Assembly (NCBI RefSeq): GCF_025766255.1
Contig: NW_026516665.1
Coordinates: 124,001-188,000, forward strand
DNA from: Zychaea mexicana
Lineage: Eukaryota > Mucoromycota > Mucoromycetes > Mucorales > Lichtheimiaceae
Length of the DNA stretch: 64,000 bases
Direction: 5' to 3'
In this document: piece by piece, positions 31,827 to 47,255 of the stretch
Numbering within the stretch: the first letter of the stretch is position 1
Layout: the number at the start of each line of letters is the position of its first letter
Notes under the pieces: model-generated
The model's input: the letters and a program-made list of their open reading frames with translations, nothing else
Told to the model about the DNA's origin: nothing
The model's database searches: none
Made by a program: the position numbers and the translations under genes

Positions 31827-33614
31827 ATGATTTCTTGCAAAAATACGTTTGTGCCAATATCAAGCAAAATGACGCGTGTAACATACGACACGTTTCAATT
31901 TAGCGAAGGATGTAGTGGTGGGTGGCTTCCTGGCCCTTATATTTCTCCAGCAAATCCTGCCCCGATACACGGCCGAATTATAGCGTCTTCACGAATCCGG
32001 ACAGCATATATGCCTACTCGTCTTGTTCGCGTTTCCGACATGCAAGTTGTGCAAGGCTCAACAGTGACAGAAAGATATTGCGCACTCTCTTATGCCCGAA
32101 GCAACAGAGCTCAAAAATCAGACCCGGATACCGATAATCAACAGCATGAAATCATCACATACGATGAAGACGACATCCAAGAAATACTAGCGATAAAATC
32201 GACAAAAACAAGGACCGCGAGAGCAGCACAGACATATGCAGTGGCAGATGCTGTAGCGAATTCGACAACTCACAGAGTTACTTTTCAAAAACTTATTCAA
32301 CGAATATGCCAAGATTTCGGAATTCGGTACATCTGGTATGACCAATTTTGTGACGTTCATCAAACCGAGCAAGAAAACGAAGGAATCAAAGACATGCACC
32401 AGATTTATCGCAATGCGCATTATACAGTAGCTCTCATCCCGGAGCTGACATACGATCCTAAAGAGGACGTTATTGGAGCAGACAACTGGCAGAATGCGAA
32501 GCGAATGTGCACGAAGGTGGCCAATTCCGAGTTGTGTAACCAAACATGGCCATTTGCAGAAGCATTCATATCAAGAAATTTACTTATTGTGGGCCGCAAT
32601 ACGCACGCGTGGTCAGCTAGCATTGGGGATCCAAGAAGAAGCACCACAATGGATATGACTCGCACTACCAAGATGTTTGTTTATTCACTTTGCTCATCCT
32701 CCGTATCAAAAACAGCTATATCGTCGCCATGGAGCACTAGGGCTATTTTGCAGCATTTTCGTAGCAAGCGAAACACCTACAGCACATACGATTCAGTCTC
32801 TGCACTAGCCAGCATTTTCAACTGTGTAATCCCCGAGATGAACGACTTGATTCGTTATGATCAATCGGTCGACGAGCTGATGCTTCGGTTTTATGGACTA
32901 CTCGTGCAATACGACGCTTCGTTACTCTGTATTGGGGAACCCACCTCCGCTACCACCGCAACTGCTACTTTTATCGACGAAAAGCGTCACGGTGATGAGC
33001 GGGCAGTACTCGTGTCTTGGATGGGTGATATTTACAAAGGATGTCGATATCAAGATATGGAATTTATTCCCCGCCAAGTACAAAATATCGACATTTCCGG
33101 GACGTTGATGCATATAAAATGCAAATGCATCTCGGTTTCCATCAACAAAGATACTAGTAGTCGAGTCGTACCAGAGGACCTTTACTTTCGCCAAGGAGAA
33201 CAAGGAAAACCTGTCACCGATAAATCTCTGACGTTCCTCTCCTGCTCGATCGAGACGGAGCCATGTGAATTTAGTAATTCACATATCATTGCTTCTGTCT
33301 ATGGTTTAGATATCTCCTGCTGGCTCCCGCTTCGGGAAGATGGCGGTCTTTGGGTTAACTGCTCGCCAACCGAATCGAGTTATAATGGTGGATGTCTCTC
33401 ACTCACAGATGATGACTGTACCGAATGTCTCATTCTTACCGACCTCGAGTTTGAGACATACAACAACAGCTATAGAGCATTACCAATCGTCGCTATTACT
33501 ACAGAACATGTTGATGGGGATGATGAACACTACAAATTCATCGGTTTATGCATTTTGTATAAAACCATGCCTCTCAAGTGGATAGAAATCGAACGAGAAC
33601 TTGTAATTGAATAG
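31827..33614 (+). CDS. HET-domain-like protein
   Basis: One uninterrupted exon encodes 595 residues. The HET (heterokaryon incompatibility) domain is named for self/non-self recognition in ascomycetes, where it can trigger cell death. Here RYCALSYARSN (about 83) stands for the family's YxALSYxWG. The core KLIQRICQDFGIRYIWYDQF followed by QENEGIKDMHQIYRNAHYTV (about 155-200) matches the HET signature I..AC..LGIxYxWIDxLCI...D...I..M..IY..A. The C-terminal half is soluble and unlike anything I know. The start could be ATG 31827 or 31869. It is the only intact gene between about 28 and 36 kb, flanked by relics of other genes. Codon use is ordinary. Confidence 0.6.
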   Translation: MISCKNTFVPISSKMTRVTYDTFQFSEGCSGGWLPGPYISPANPAPIHGRIIASSRIRTAYMPTRLVRVSDMQVVQGSTVTERYCALSYARSNRAQKSDPDTDNQQHEIITYDEDDIQEILAIKSTKTRTARAAQTYAVADAVANSTTHRVTFQKLIQRICQDFGIRYIWYDQFCDVHQTEQENEGIKDMHQIYRNAHYTVALIPELTYDPKEDVIGADNWQNAKRMCTKVANSELCNQTWPFAEAFISRNLLIVGRNTHAWSASIGDPRRSTTMDMTRTTKMFVYSLCSSSVSKTAISSPWSTRAILQHFRSKRNTYSTYDSVSALASIFNCVIPEMNDLIRYDQSVDELMLRFYGLLVQYDASLLCIGEPTSATTATATFIDEKRHGDERAVLVSWMGDIYKGCRYQDMEFIPRQVQNIDISGTLMHIKCKCISVSINKDTSSRVVPEDLYFRQGEQGKPVTDKSLTFLSCSIETEPCEFSNSHIIASVYGLDISCWLPLREDGGLWVNCSPTESSYNGGCLSLTDDDCTECLILTDLEFETYNNSYRALPIVAITTEHVDGDDEHYKFIGLCILYKTMPLKWIEIERELVIE

Positions 33615-34399
33615 TCGTTTTAACGTTTAAACTATTTTTTTTCTCTCATAAATCATTAGTATTTTTCAAATATTAGTACAGATATACAAGATGAACAAGA
33701 TGAAAGGAGGAGAAAGAGGTATTATACGAGATTATGAAAACTATCCTTTGGTTCAAGTACATTGACGTTCATCTTTAAATCAAAATCTTGCATACGACCA
33801 CGGATATAAATTCAATGACGATTACCGGCTTGACCAGACGGCTTGCCCGTTCAAATGTCTAGATAGGTCTCATCGCCAGGATATGCCAAGAAAGAATGGT
33901 AGCCCTCCTTTGCTCTAGCAGTATCAGTTTCTTTAACTTTACCCTGCTGTGCCATTACAGTCGAGATACGTCTATCGCTTGTTCTCAATGCACCCAAACC
34001 GCTTTAGTGGCAATATTATTGTATTCCTTAAAAGATACCATGGTGTGAAGACAATACCATTGAGGCGGGAACATGACAATTTTATGCTCACGCTACCAAT
34101 AACAGCTATAATGGCCGAATCGGTCCTTGAGTACTGTATCACTATTGATATAATGGTATTGATTTTCTGCTGCTACCTTTAGTTGCGCTGTTTTTCTCTC
34201 TTTACATAGGCATTTATCCTGTAATGCCTGCCTTTTTCGCGGTATTGCTCGGTAGCGATAGCGAACGGTGTATTCAGCGGGAGAAGATTTCACCTGGGAC
34301 ACGGAATTAAATATGTATTACAAAAACCTGACTTTTGGGAATATATGTATGATAAGTATGTAGCTTTTTAGAAAAATACAGGCGTTTCTACTCTTTTTT
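33615..34399. other. Intergenic with possible small relic
   Basis: On the minus strand, from about 33955 to 33740, a coding-like run starts MAQQGKVKETDTARAKEGYH and contains two stops. It may be another gene fragment, family unknown. Nothing else seen. Confidence 0.25.
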
Positions 34400-35870
34400 A
34401 TCCAGCTTCGCGCGGAGACAGCTGAGCACCAGTGGTGCCACGTGTCAGCAACGATTACAGCGAAGACAGTTCACAACAAGCTGCTGCTGCTGCAGTTACA
34501 GCTCAAATAAAGGGTGGCAAGGACTATGATCGTATCATAATTATTATGATGATGGAAAACCAAGAATAGGAAGATTGTATGAACGACTCATATTTCTCAA
34601 CCACCGCCGAGGACCAGAAGTACAGAATGATCGCACCTTCTTTGACCTTATCTGTGGTGATAAAAAAGAATTTGTGCATTACCTGTCCTTGACAGTATTC
34701 TCATTTGACATGCTATAACTGTAGAGGGGTTGTTTCAACAAACTTCTACTTTACATTTACGCATCCTTCGCAACCCAACTTCAACCTACGTAAATACTGA
34801 CGACGAATCATTATACATTGGAGGATAGAATGTCATCAAATTATCACTATGCTTCTGAATTGTCGAAATGGAATGGTCTGGCCAGCGGATCATACGACGG
34901 TGTCGGTGGTAATGCTAGCTGTGATCTTCGTCACAATGGATGATCGATTAACTCGAGAATTTCGTGGAATGCATATCAGAAATGACCCTGGCTGTTATAT
35001 GTATAGCTCAAGATAATGGTTGAAAACTACCAACTCTCTATATGTATTATAGTACATGGTAATACTGTATACATTTTCTGTACTGTTCTTCATGAGCAGA
35101 TGATTGCTCGACTGCTACCTCCTCCGAAATTTACCGTCCAAGCACAATTCCCTCATATAATTTACCAACATCTCAGGCAACAGTTCCCTATGTGCGAATA
35201 CCGTACTAACGACTCAGTTGGAAATAAACATTCCGAACGATATCGCCCTCTAGCCTTGTTTTCCATAATTACTCCTCTTGATGTAAGAGAGGGAGAGAGA
35301 AAGCGCGCGCGCTATGACAATCATGGAAAAGAAGAATCTCTTATGATTATTAGGATATCACTAAAGAAAATTATGGAAGAATTCAAGATGATTAATGATG
35401 GTCTTGGTATGTTATGAGTTATGAGAGCGTAAAACCGTGTTCACCAGTAGCAATACTCGCACTCGTATTGATTACATTTTTATTTAGATACCTTGTTCAA
35501 ATACTCTCTTAACTGATTGAATCCATGGCCCGAATTTCGCGCATCAACGAGATTGATTTCATCAACAATATTTTATTCATCATGATTTGGGATGAAAACG
35601 AGATCTATGTTATATTCCGAATCATTTGGACCGTCCTTTTCTGGCTCTGCCGTAAATAGCCTTCCTTCCACTGGCGGTACCAACTATGATGACTAATCTA
35701 TTCCGAAAAGTGTCGACGAAAACCTAGTGTAACTATTGCAATCTTTTCCGGTCTCGTACAATAGTAAAATATACAAGTTTTAAAGAATCATTACAATTGT
35801 TTTCTAGTAGAAACTCGATATATTGGCGAAGGAGATGTTGACGCAACACCTTTGAAGATCGAAGATTAAA
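34400..35870 (+). pseudogene. Acid phosphatase-type phosphoesterase relic
   Basis: Pieces of a phosphoesterase-family (PF04185-like) secreted acid phosphatase lie in order but in different frames: KDYDRIIIIMMMENQ (like the FDxxxVIxMEN metal-site motif), MNDSYFSTTAE, THPSQPN, LASGSYDGVGGN and SRISWNAYQ. Later come TVLTTQLEINIPNDIAL, MIWDENEIYV, GSAVNSLPSTGGTNYDD, SIPKSVDENLV and GEGDVDATPLK. Stops fall after MENQE, AYQK and GGTNYDD. Ala-rich triplets precede the first piece. No reading frame runs through. The relative order over 1.4 kb shows decay in place rather than rearrangement. Confidence 0.65.
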
Positions 35871-36592
35871 GTTAATAGCTAATACTCAAAGTATTATATT
35901 ACTATGCCACAAAATTCTGCTGAATATTTATACCAATTTTTCAGCAAGCTATTTTAGCGCCTTGCCATGTTAGCTCTCATATTTTTTAATGCTTTTCGAA
36001 TCACTTGTAATATTTATAAGCAGTATACAGTCATGTATCTCTCAAAAGTTTTCGCGTTTTGGCTTTCAATCGCCTCGCTATCCAAGATTGTTTCGCCTAT
36101 TGTAGTCAAAAATCACATGTCATGGACAAAAAGCATTCATGCAAGCCCTGTTCCCAGACTTTTGTACTATCATGTTGGTTCAAACCAAGTCGTGGGATTT
36201 AGCGGGTCCTAAAACAACTAATACATAACACTTACCAAAAAAACTTGATGAACTGTGAATATAGACAAATACAACAAAACACAAAGATGTCTTAAGCCGC
36301 TATCATTTATTTTTCAAGAGCATATATGACATTGTATCAGCCTTATCTTAACGGCGCAAAAGCGGTAAACTAGGTGTAGTAGCGGAAACGGCAGCAATTT
36401 ACACCGGACCAACAACTCGACTACGACTAGTCTTTGTATGTAATACACTCGAACGTCAGGAAAAGCATCCCTACTACTGAAAGTTAAAAGCTAAATGCTT
36501 TCGGAATTTTGCGTTATACTATGTATATTTAATGGGTAATGTGCATCGCTTTTTCCATTTCTTTGCTTTCTTCTCACAGTATAATAAAAACC
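35871..36592. other. Upstream region of oxidoreductase copy 1
   Basis: Intergenic AT-rich DNA leading into the first tandem oxidoreductase. No gene supported. Confidence 0.4.
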
Positions 36593-37792
<1,200 letters not shown>

Positions 37793-38218
37793 AATATAAT
37801 TCAATTATTTTGCTCAATTGTTTAAGCTATATTACAATATAAACACAGAAAATTACATTTATATGGTCCTACCTCTGCAAAATGTTACATGCTCTTTTCT
37901 TCTCTTTGAAGTTTAAGAATTCAGCGAGCGGCTGTATTACATTATGTGTTACACTTACGGTAAAGAAGCCGGTACGAGAACTATCAACTTATAATATACA
38001 GGGCAAAATTGATAAAGAAAAAATGCACTTATATAATGTTAAGGGTTCTTTTTTAGGAACTAGGCATTGAATGCATATTCATAATGCTTTGCTGATGTCA
38101 CGCATTAGCTTTGACAAATGCTTACCGTTATGACAAGCAAGAAGAGTATAATCTCGGGTTATATATCAGTTCAAGAGCATCATAATAACATAGACTAAAA
38201 TTATAACATGCTCTATTC
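37793..38218. other. Intergenic between copies 1 and 2
   Basis: No gene supported. Confidence 0.35.
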
Positions 38219-38407
38219 CTAATCAGGTACTGCAGGGTAAGTGAAAGTGTAATCCCAATGGTCGTAAGGGAACAAAGTATAGTCAACCTTCGGTTTTGAA
38301 ACAGTGACATGCCCAGCGATCTGTTGCCAGAAACGGATATTTGTAACAAACGTAAGTCCTGTGAGATAAAATAAAAGCTTTTGCAAGACGTAGGGGCTGA
38401 TTGTAAA
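38219..38407 (-). pseudogene. Orphan C-terminal exon-like frame
   Basis: A minus-strand open frame of about 63 codons reads YYFTISPYVLQKLLFYLTGL, then RFWQQIAGHVTVSKPK and FPYDHWDYTFTYPAVPD-stop. It looks like the last exon of a larger gene with no visible upstream part. Family not recognised. Confidence 0.25.
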
Positions 38408-38512
38408 GTAGTAGCTTTATTACTGTCTACCGGCACGCTTTTCGTGCTAGCACATCATGTATCTATAGTGGTACAGACACAGCCTCGCGGACCGAATTCA
38501 ATATTGGCGAAA

Positions 38513-38529
38513 ATGCATATATAAAGGAA
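38513..38529 (+). promoter_or_regulatory. TATA box of copy 2
   Basis: ATGCATATATAAAGGAA lies about 65-80 bp upstream of the copy 2 start codon, a normal spacing for a fungal TATA box. Confidence 0.5.
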
Positions 38530-38591
38530 TACAAATGTTTCACGTTTACGGCTTCGTACCTTCTCTTTTATTCAGCCAAGCAATATTTGAA

Positions 38592-39815
<1,224 letters not shown>

Positions 39816-40018
39816 TTATTAGAAGCAAACTTTTATTTATTTCTCTTTCGTACACCTATATATTAAAAAAAATTATCGCTGTTTTTTTGGATAACAAATC
39901 AGCTTCCAGTTACTGTCTGTTATACATACGCCTGTAAAAATTTGTTGAATGGAATTTGGAATGATCGTGAAGCATACAATTGATGAGGAAAGAAAGATAA
40001 GGTGCATACAGAATATAA

Positions 40019-41267
40019 TTACAAATCTGCAACTTTAACTATTCCTTTACCAAATGTCTTGCCGTTCAACACATCCAACAGCGCTTGAGGCATAGTCTCG
40101 ATTCCGTTAGATACTGTTTCGGCATATTTGATAGAACCATCCTTGAGCCACTTGGCGACGTTGTCGAGAAATTCAGTCTCGAGTTCGTCAACATATTGAG
40201 TAAAATGGAAGCCTTGGATGGTGATAGCTTTGGACATGATTTGATGCAAGTTGCTAACCGGGTAGCCGGTCTTCAAGTCGTCGTATTGGGTGATGGCACC
40301 ACATACAGGGATTCTAATCATTGGTCGATGCGGTGACCCCAGAGTTTCAGTATTTGTAATCGTTTCCCAAGCAATTTGTGCGCAAACAACGTGAGTGATT
40401 ATCAATTACCTCGCAAAGTGGTTTGCATGATCGATGGCTTTTTCCAGCATTAGGCCGCCCACATTGTCAAAGTAGATATCGATACCCTTAGGGCAAAGCT
40501 CGGTAAGCTTCGCATCAATGTCATCTGTCTTGTAGTTGAACGCGCCATCAAATCCAAGTTCGTCAACGAGGTATCTGATCTTGGCATCCGAGCCTGCCGA
40601 TCCCACAACGCGAAGTCCTAGATTCTTGGCCATTTGACCCACTAACTGGCCAACTGCGCCAGATGCAGCAGAAATGAGGATGGTCTCACCGGCAACTGGC
40701 TTTCCTACCTTGAGCAGACTATATATATCACATCCGCATCAAATTACAATAACGTTAGCAAACTTCCTGTGGAACATCACCTGGCTTATTTCATTATGGC
40801 ATGTGCGTTATCGACTTTCTTTGAGCATACCCTGCATACGCCGTCATCCCTGCCATGCCTAATACGCCAACATAGTTCGAGAGCGGCAGACCGGTTTGTT
40901 TAGGCTGGTTTCGCACCTGGTATGCGATCTTTGCATATTCGGCCGTAACAAGAGAATACTGTTCGAAGCGGCCCTTGGCAATCAAACCGTATACTAGGTC
41001 GTCCTTTTGGAAATCCGGGTTGTTGGATCGGAGCACGACACTCATCGTGTTACCAGCCATGATGTTTCCAGGCTGCAGAGCGCCAGTTGCCATATAGAGA
41101 CGCATATAAGGATCAACGGAGAGCACGAGATTTTTCAGAATAAATTCGCCTTCCTGCAAAGGAGCATGTAGGTCTATGGTAGACTGGGCAGCAGCAAGAT
41201 CCTGACCAGGCACATAGGTTTTACCTGGCACTTGTTGGAAGAGAATTTGCGTGTTGTTGGTGACCAT
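40019..41267 (-). CDS. NADP-dependent medium-chain oxidoreductase, copy 3
   Basis: The only minus-strand member of the array. Exons 41267-40831, 40718-40410 and 40313-40019 encode 346 residues, with the same two intron positions and phases as the plus-strand copies. Conserved: [57 protein letters not shown] and GKGIVKVADL. It lacks part of the middle loop found in others, reading GALQPGNIMAGNTMSVVLRS, and is the most divergent intact copy. It is divergently placed to copy 4 across 644 bp. Confidence 0.85.
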
Positions 41268-41359
41268 ATGGAAAAGTTTGCAAAAGCAGAAAGAGAGCGC
41301 TAGAATTGGTTACTCCGACGTAGCTGGGGATTCTGTTGAATAAACAGCAATTCTTTGTT

Positions 41360-41617
41360 TTAGGCACGTTTTTGCAGCAGCTGTGTTGCGGATTGCGAAA
41401 TGCGTGCATTGGATTCTGCTGACCAAGTGTTTTTGGATGCTTGAATTAATAATACAACGCGGAAATCTTTTAGTTTTGCAGCAGCGAAGAGATTGTCTAA
41501 TCGACGTCTGCCTGTAACTTGACAGTAGCTATAGACTACTACTACTAATAATGCTGCGTAACATACATCGATTATCGTAATTTTGACCGATCCTAAAGTC
41601 CAGCTTTTTGACGGCAT
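41360..41617 (-). CDS. Possible small membrane protein
   Basis: An ATG-started 85-codon frame between the divergent copies 3 and 4: MPSKSWTLGSVKITIIDVCY, one hydrophobic stretch (IDVCYAALLVVVVYSYC), then a charged part. It lies just upstream of copy 3 on the same strand. No family recognised. It could be chance, or a leader-type small protein. Confidence 0.25.
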   Translation of the reverse strand: MPSKSWTLGSVKITIIDVCYAALLVVVVYSYCQVTGRRRLDNLFAAAKLKDFRVVLLIQASKNTWSAESNARISQSATQLLQKRA

Positions 41618-41911
41618 GATTTGTTTCCCTTTTACTTCTCACGCTGACACCATCATACTTACAATAGGATTTATTTCAATATTTTAAGCCAGGCAAGCAG
41701 GAATATCGAAGAACGGCATCGAAAGACGACGCGCTCGATTACTAATATGGTAGCATCAAGGAGCTGAAGGAACAATTATGCGGACTGAAATCGGACTTTG
41801 GTGGGAAAGTGGGAAAAAAGGTTACAAATAGTAGGCTAATTGACCTTCCGCTTCTCCCAACAGCTCTCTTCCCAGTTGCATCACTCACGTACACGCACAC
41901 GACAATACACC

Positions 41912-43150
<1,239 letters not shown>

Positions 43151-44171
43151 ATTGATACCTTTTTATTGTAATGATAGTATCCATTCTACATAATGGATTG
43201 TATAGCGAAAAAAAACCTATTCGGTAGCGTTTGTGCAGACTAGTATTTGTTTATCAAAAATTCCTTTCAAGACTCAAAAATCCAAAAACATTTGATCTAT
43301 TTTTTTTGTGTCAAAACAGAGGCCATCATTTGTACTTTTTTCGCCGTTGATCACGGTGCTGCATGAAACTGTCAAGAAGCTTTTTCTTTATCAGTTCAAG
43401 TTGCACAATTCATGCAGAATCTAAGGGAAACGGTAAGTTTTCTAATTTCAGGGTGAGTACAAAAGCTCAAAATAGAACTTCAGCCTCGCGATTGAAATGA
43501 CATCTCCAATCAGCATTCTTTTTGCTTTATTCGCAGTATATGAGACAGTATGATATGTAGCGTATACATGTTTTCATAGATAGTTCTGTTTATTTCGCTT
43601 TTCCAGAATACGTGATGTATGTCGACGCTGCTACTGTTTGATTGAAGAGAAAATAGCAATCAAAATCTCAAATTACCGTTGGGCCTTTTGAGACCTTGCA
43701 GGGTCTTGGAAGGTCGTTTTAGGTGTCCGAAAGGTTACAAACGGCAATTTTGTATCTTTCGGATGGACAGCTCTTTGCTATTGATACTCGTAAATGATCT
43801 CCCGTGAACTTGGGAGGTCTAGCTCCGCCGCGTATACCTTTTTTGAAGCACAATGTGTTCTACCTAACATGCCTATAAGCGTGTAGCCAGTTCCTTGTTC
43901 TTCCTTGATCGTGAGGCGCATGATGAAGATAACACAATTATTATGCCTTCTTTTGCTCCGATTTCTATAGAGTACTTCCTCAGGCCCCACATACCAATAC
44001 TTACCTGTATACAGGTATCTATGGGAAACCCAAAAAACAAAATCTACAGTTACAGTTTATAACTATTAGTATCGCCGTGATCAGAACCTTTAACTATAAA
44101 AAAAGGCGCGCATCATAGTATGTATTTTTTATCGACCCACATCTCTTTTATTAATGTAAATACACACCACC
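43151..44171. other. Intergenic, copy 4 to the decayed copy
   Basis: AT-rich, no gene supported. Confidence 0.35.
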
Positions 44172-44582
44172 ATGCCTATCTGGATAACAAAAACGCAAAT
44201 TACTTATCGCAAGCGTCCAACAGGCTATCCTGTGGCAAATGAGCACTTGACTATTAGCGAGTCAAGATTGACTGGGGCGCACCTTTATCCGAGGGAGTTT
44301 ATTTGAGCGACAAAATTCGTTAGTTTACCTTTCGCGTTGAGTGAGCCAAATACTGGTTAAGCTATATGTGTTGTTATCAAGTCGAATAATCCGAGTTTTG
44401 TGCAAGGAGATGTTGTCATGACACGACTTTAGGTGTACTCGAAGATTTTACATTAGTTTCCTCCGCTTTTGCTAGTAATATTAGCAAGACGAGCTTCGCA
44501 ACGACATCAAAACGTCCGGTTTGTCAGTGACCTACTTTCTAGGAGCACTGGGAATGCCTGGTGCAACAGCTTATTTTAGGTA
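44172..44582 (+). pseudogene. Oxidoreductase copy 5, exon 1 relic
   Basis: ATG and MPIWITKTQITYRKRPTGYP resemble the family start. EHLTISESR continues in frame. The next segment (IDWGAPLSEGVYL) is in another frame, followed by VIKSNNPSFVQGDVV, then KTSGLSVTYFLGALGMPGAT. The last ends AYFR at a GTATAT donor-like site, where other copies have the exon 1/intron 1 boundary. Exons 2 and most of 3 are absent here. This is a first-exon relic of the same family. Confidence 0.7.
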
Positions 44583-45228
44583 TATATGGAAAACATCCTT
44601 ACAATATTTTGCCCCAAGACAAAATTTAGTATCGCGAAATGGTTATTATGATGTGACCCTTAAACAAACAATCACCGCTCAATAAACTGCAGTATATTCT
44701 TGTTATTATTATTCAAATTCGCTGTCCTTTTGGGGAAGCTTTAGAAACTTCTTTTTCTAAATAATGAACGGTGTGTGGTTTTTGTCTGCATTTTGCAATG
44801 ATGATATGGTGTGTATGTAAACAAACTAGTTGAAGTAAAGGAATCGATAAATATAGTTCCATTTAACACAGAAGATATACGAACTCGTGGAAATGAAGGA
44901 AAAGGCATGAAAGGAAAAATTTCTATCATCACATAGCAAAGAACAATGAAGGGCAAAAAAAAGCGTTCCTCAGTTGGCATAAAATCAAGCGGTTGGAAAT
45001 TGAAACAAAGAAGGCAAAAGTGCCCATTGCTCCTGCTTCCAGAACACAATAAGCAAGCAGCTATCGCTACCAGCAACAGAATAGCCGTCAGTCTCACATA
45101 GTATAAATAGTGTCTTGGCAAAGCAAGATGTCAACTGCCCTTCACTTCACCCACTACCACCAACGCCACCCACCCCATTCTCTTTGGTTTTACTCAACCA
45201 GCAACCGAAACCCATTCTTATCAGCAAG

Positions 45229-46500
45229 ATGTCGCGGAGAAGTAGACGCATTCAAGGAATAGAGCCTGACGTGTCCATTGAGGAAGCACAGCAGAGTGTA
45301 CAGCATCGGCAGCGGAAACAACAATAGAAACCCACATCCAGACCCACACCCAGCACAGGGCCAGCTCAGCTGGTGGACGAGGACGAGGTCGTGGTAGTGG
45401 TAGTGGCAGTGGCAGTGGCTATCATGCAGGAGGACAGCCACGACAAGCTTCTACTCAAACGGAAGAGCCAACTGCCCAGTCATCTACCGGTGCAGCACCC
45501 CCGGAGGACGAACAAGTGCTGAATAAAGCCGTCAGGAACATTGCATATCGTGCACGACAAGACCAAAAGACATCGTCGTCATCTTCATCTGCTCCTCCAT
45601 CGTCACCAACACACTAGGAAATTATTGGTGTGCTCAAACAGATCACGGGTCGTTTGGAGCAGCAGCAGCACGGACAGGCATCGTCGTTCACTATATGGAA
45701 CAGCAAGGATCCCCGATCTTTCCTGTCCTCGGTAAACGCCAGCGGGATACGTCCAGAGAAGACGAAGAAGATAAAGAAGAACAAGTACGAGAAAATCGGG
45801 GTATAAGAGAACCCCTCCGTCCCAAACACACTTCCCCTACTGTATATAAATGGATTGTTTTTCTTATTCTTTTTTGTTCTGACATAATATATTTACTGTT
45901 TTCCTCTTCTTCAACATGTACTCATTATTATAGCACGTCATCGACCCGTATGCAGAGTAAGTGATACGGTTTCTTTAATATTGTTGTACCGTCATGTTTA
46001 AATGTGCGTCTGTGATATTTGATTAACTGGTATGTTTTATTTGCTATCACTTGTTGTTGGCTACTATTCCGTGTTCATTATCTTTAGATGTAAAAGAGAT
46101 GTCCATTTTTTTGAATGAGCCTAAGCACTTGGCCTGAAAACCCTCCATCGTTTATTACGAGAACCGTATGGAGGACCAGTTAGAGGCAGCAATCGCTGCA
46201 ATTTATGATTTTCTACATACGAACAAGATCAGGAGGACGGAACCGAGATCCATGCATTGTCCAAGAGTAAGTAGCCCCAACTTCTATAAAATAACTTTTT
46301 CTAATTGTTTCATGCAACCGTTCTTAAACTCGCTATTCCAAACTGTTCCCTCTTTCCCTCTATATATGATATGATATATAACAGACGTATGGATTTCTTG
46401 AGGGATTGGAGCACGCTTATCAGGAATTATCAACTGGTGGTCATGACGAGAGTGGTTTCTATGTAGGATCAATACTAAGAACTCATTTGGAAATGGGAAG
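45229..46500 (+). pseudogene. Decayed multi-exon gene of unknown family
   Basis: Coding-like stretches in order but with stops and frame changes: MSRRSRRIQGIEPDVSIEEA, a Gly/Arg-rich run (RGRGRGSGSGSGSGYHAGG), TEEPTAQSSTGAAPPEDEQV, then GVLKQITGRLEQQQ and RENRGIREPLRPKHTSPTVY. Possible exons follow: HVIDPYAE, DVKEMSIFLNEPKHLA, MEDQLEAAIAAIYDFLHT and GFLEGLEHAYQELSTGG. Splice-like TTATAG, CTTTAG and AACAG sites lie between them. Breaks include TAG after RKQQ and after SSPTH. It lies between the exon 1 relic and tail relic of the oxidoreductase copy. I do not recognise the family. Confidence 0.4.
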
Positions 46501-46620
46501 ATATCTATGACGATTGCGCCTCCTTGGCCAATACACCCGTAGACAAAAATGATAGCGATAACCACCAAGTTCGTGTCACCCGGTTTGTGATGTGCGCGAA
46601 AGAAGCACATCAATTATGAC

Positions 46621-47184
46621 ATGTAGTGACTGCCGGATATTGTTGCTCATCTTCAGGAGCAGCAGTTAACATTCAAATTGGGGTCGAAAAAACAAAACCG
46701 TATTTGTCACGGTTTTTTTTTGTGATGAAGCATAACAGAAGAAAGTCAAGCTTAAATTGAGAATCTAGCTCTGATCTGTAGTAGTAGTGATAGTATTATG
46801 TAGCGATTATTTCAGTTCCTTGGTCAAAATAGAATTTTGTAAGAAATAATAGTGACACTACCTAGTATCAGTATTCAATATTTCTTTTTGGTAATTAGTA
46901 ATTATGTTGACAAAATGCTAGGTTTTTTTCCCTTGATTAAGTAACTGAACTTATTGCTTACATAATACATCATTGAAACGAAGCCTGTTGCACATAATAT
47001 GATCGTGCTGGTTATTACGCCTATATTATTATGATTGCATGCATTTTAAGAGCAAGCTAATGTAGACCAGACATGAAGAAAGGGACACGGGTGTGGTCTG
47101 TGCGACAATCACGGACCATGCTTAGCAACTAACGACACTATGTATCTCCACTGTATACTGGACAGCGTCGATCAATTTTTGCAT
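46621..47184. other. Gene-free stretch
   Basis: AT-rich, no gene supported. Confidence 0.35.
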
Positions 47185-47255
47185 GTCATGAAAACTTTCA
47201 TGCGTGAAACTTTAGTTGGAAAGCAGGTCGTTAAAGTTGCGGAATTACGGTCAAA
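47185..47255 (+). pseudogene. Oxidoreductase C-terminal tail relic
   Basis: FLHVMKTFMRETLVGKQVVK followed by VAEL corresponds to the end of the intact copies (VDVLRGDNFGKQVVKVADL). Upstream exon-3 sequence is not recognisable. It is probably the tail of the gene whose first exon lies at 44172. Confidence 0.55.

Noticed and set aside
44590..45120. Possible exons 2 and 3 of oxidoreductase copy 5 right after exon 1
   Set aside because: No AASGAVG, SAGSD or NVGG-type motifs can be found in any frame here.
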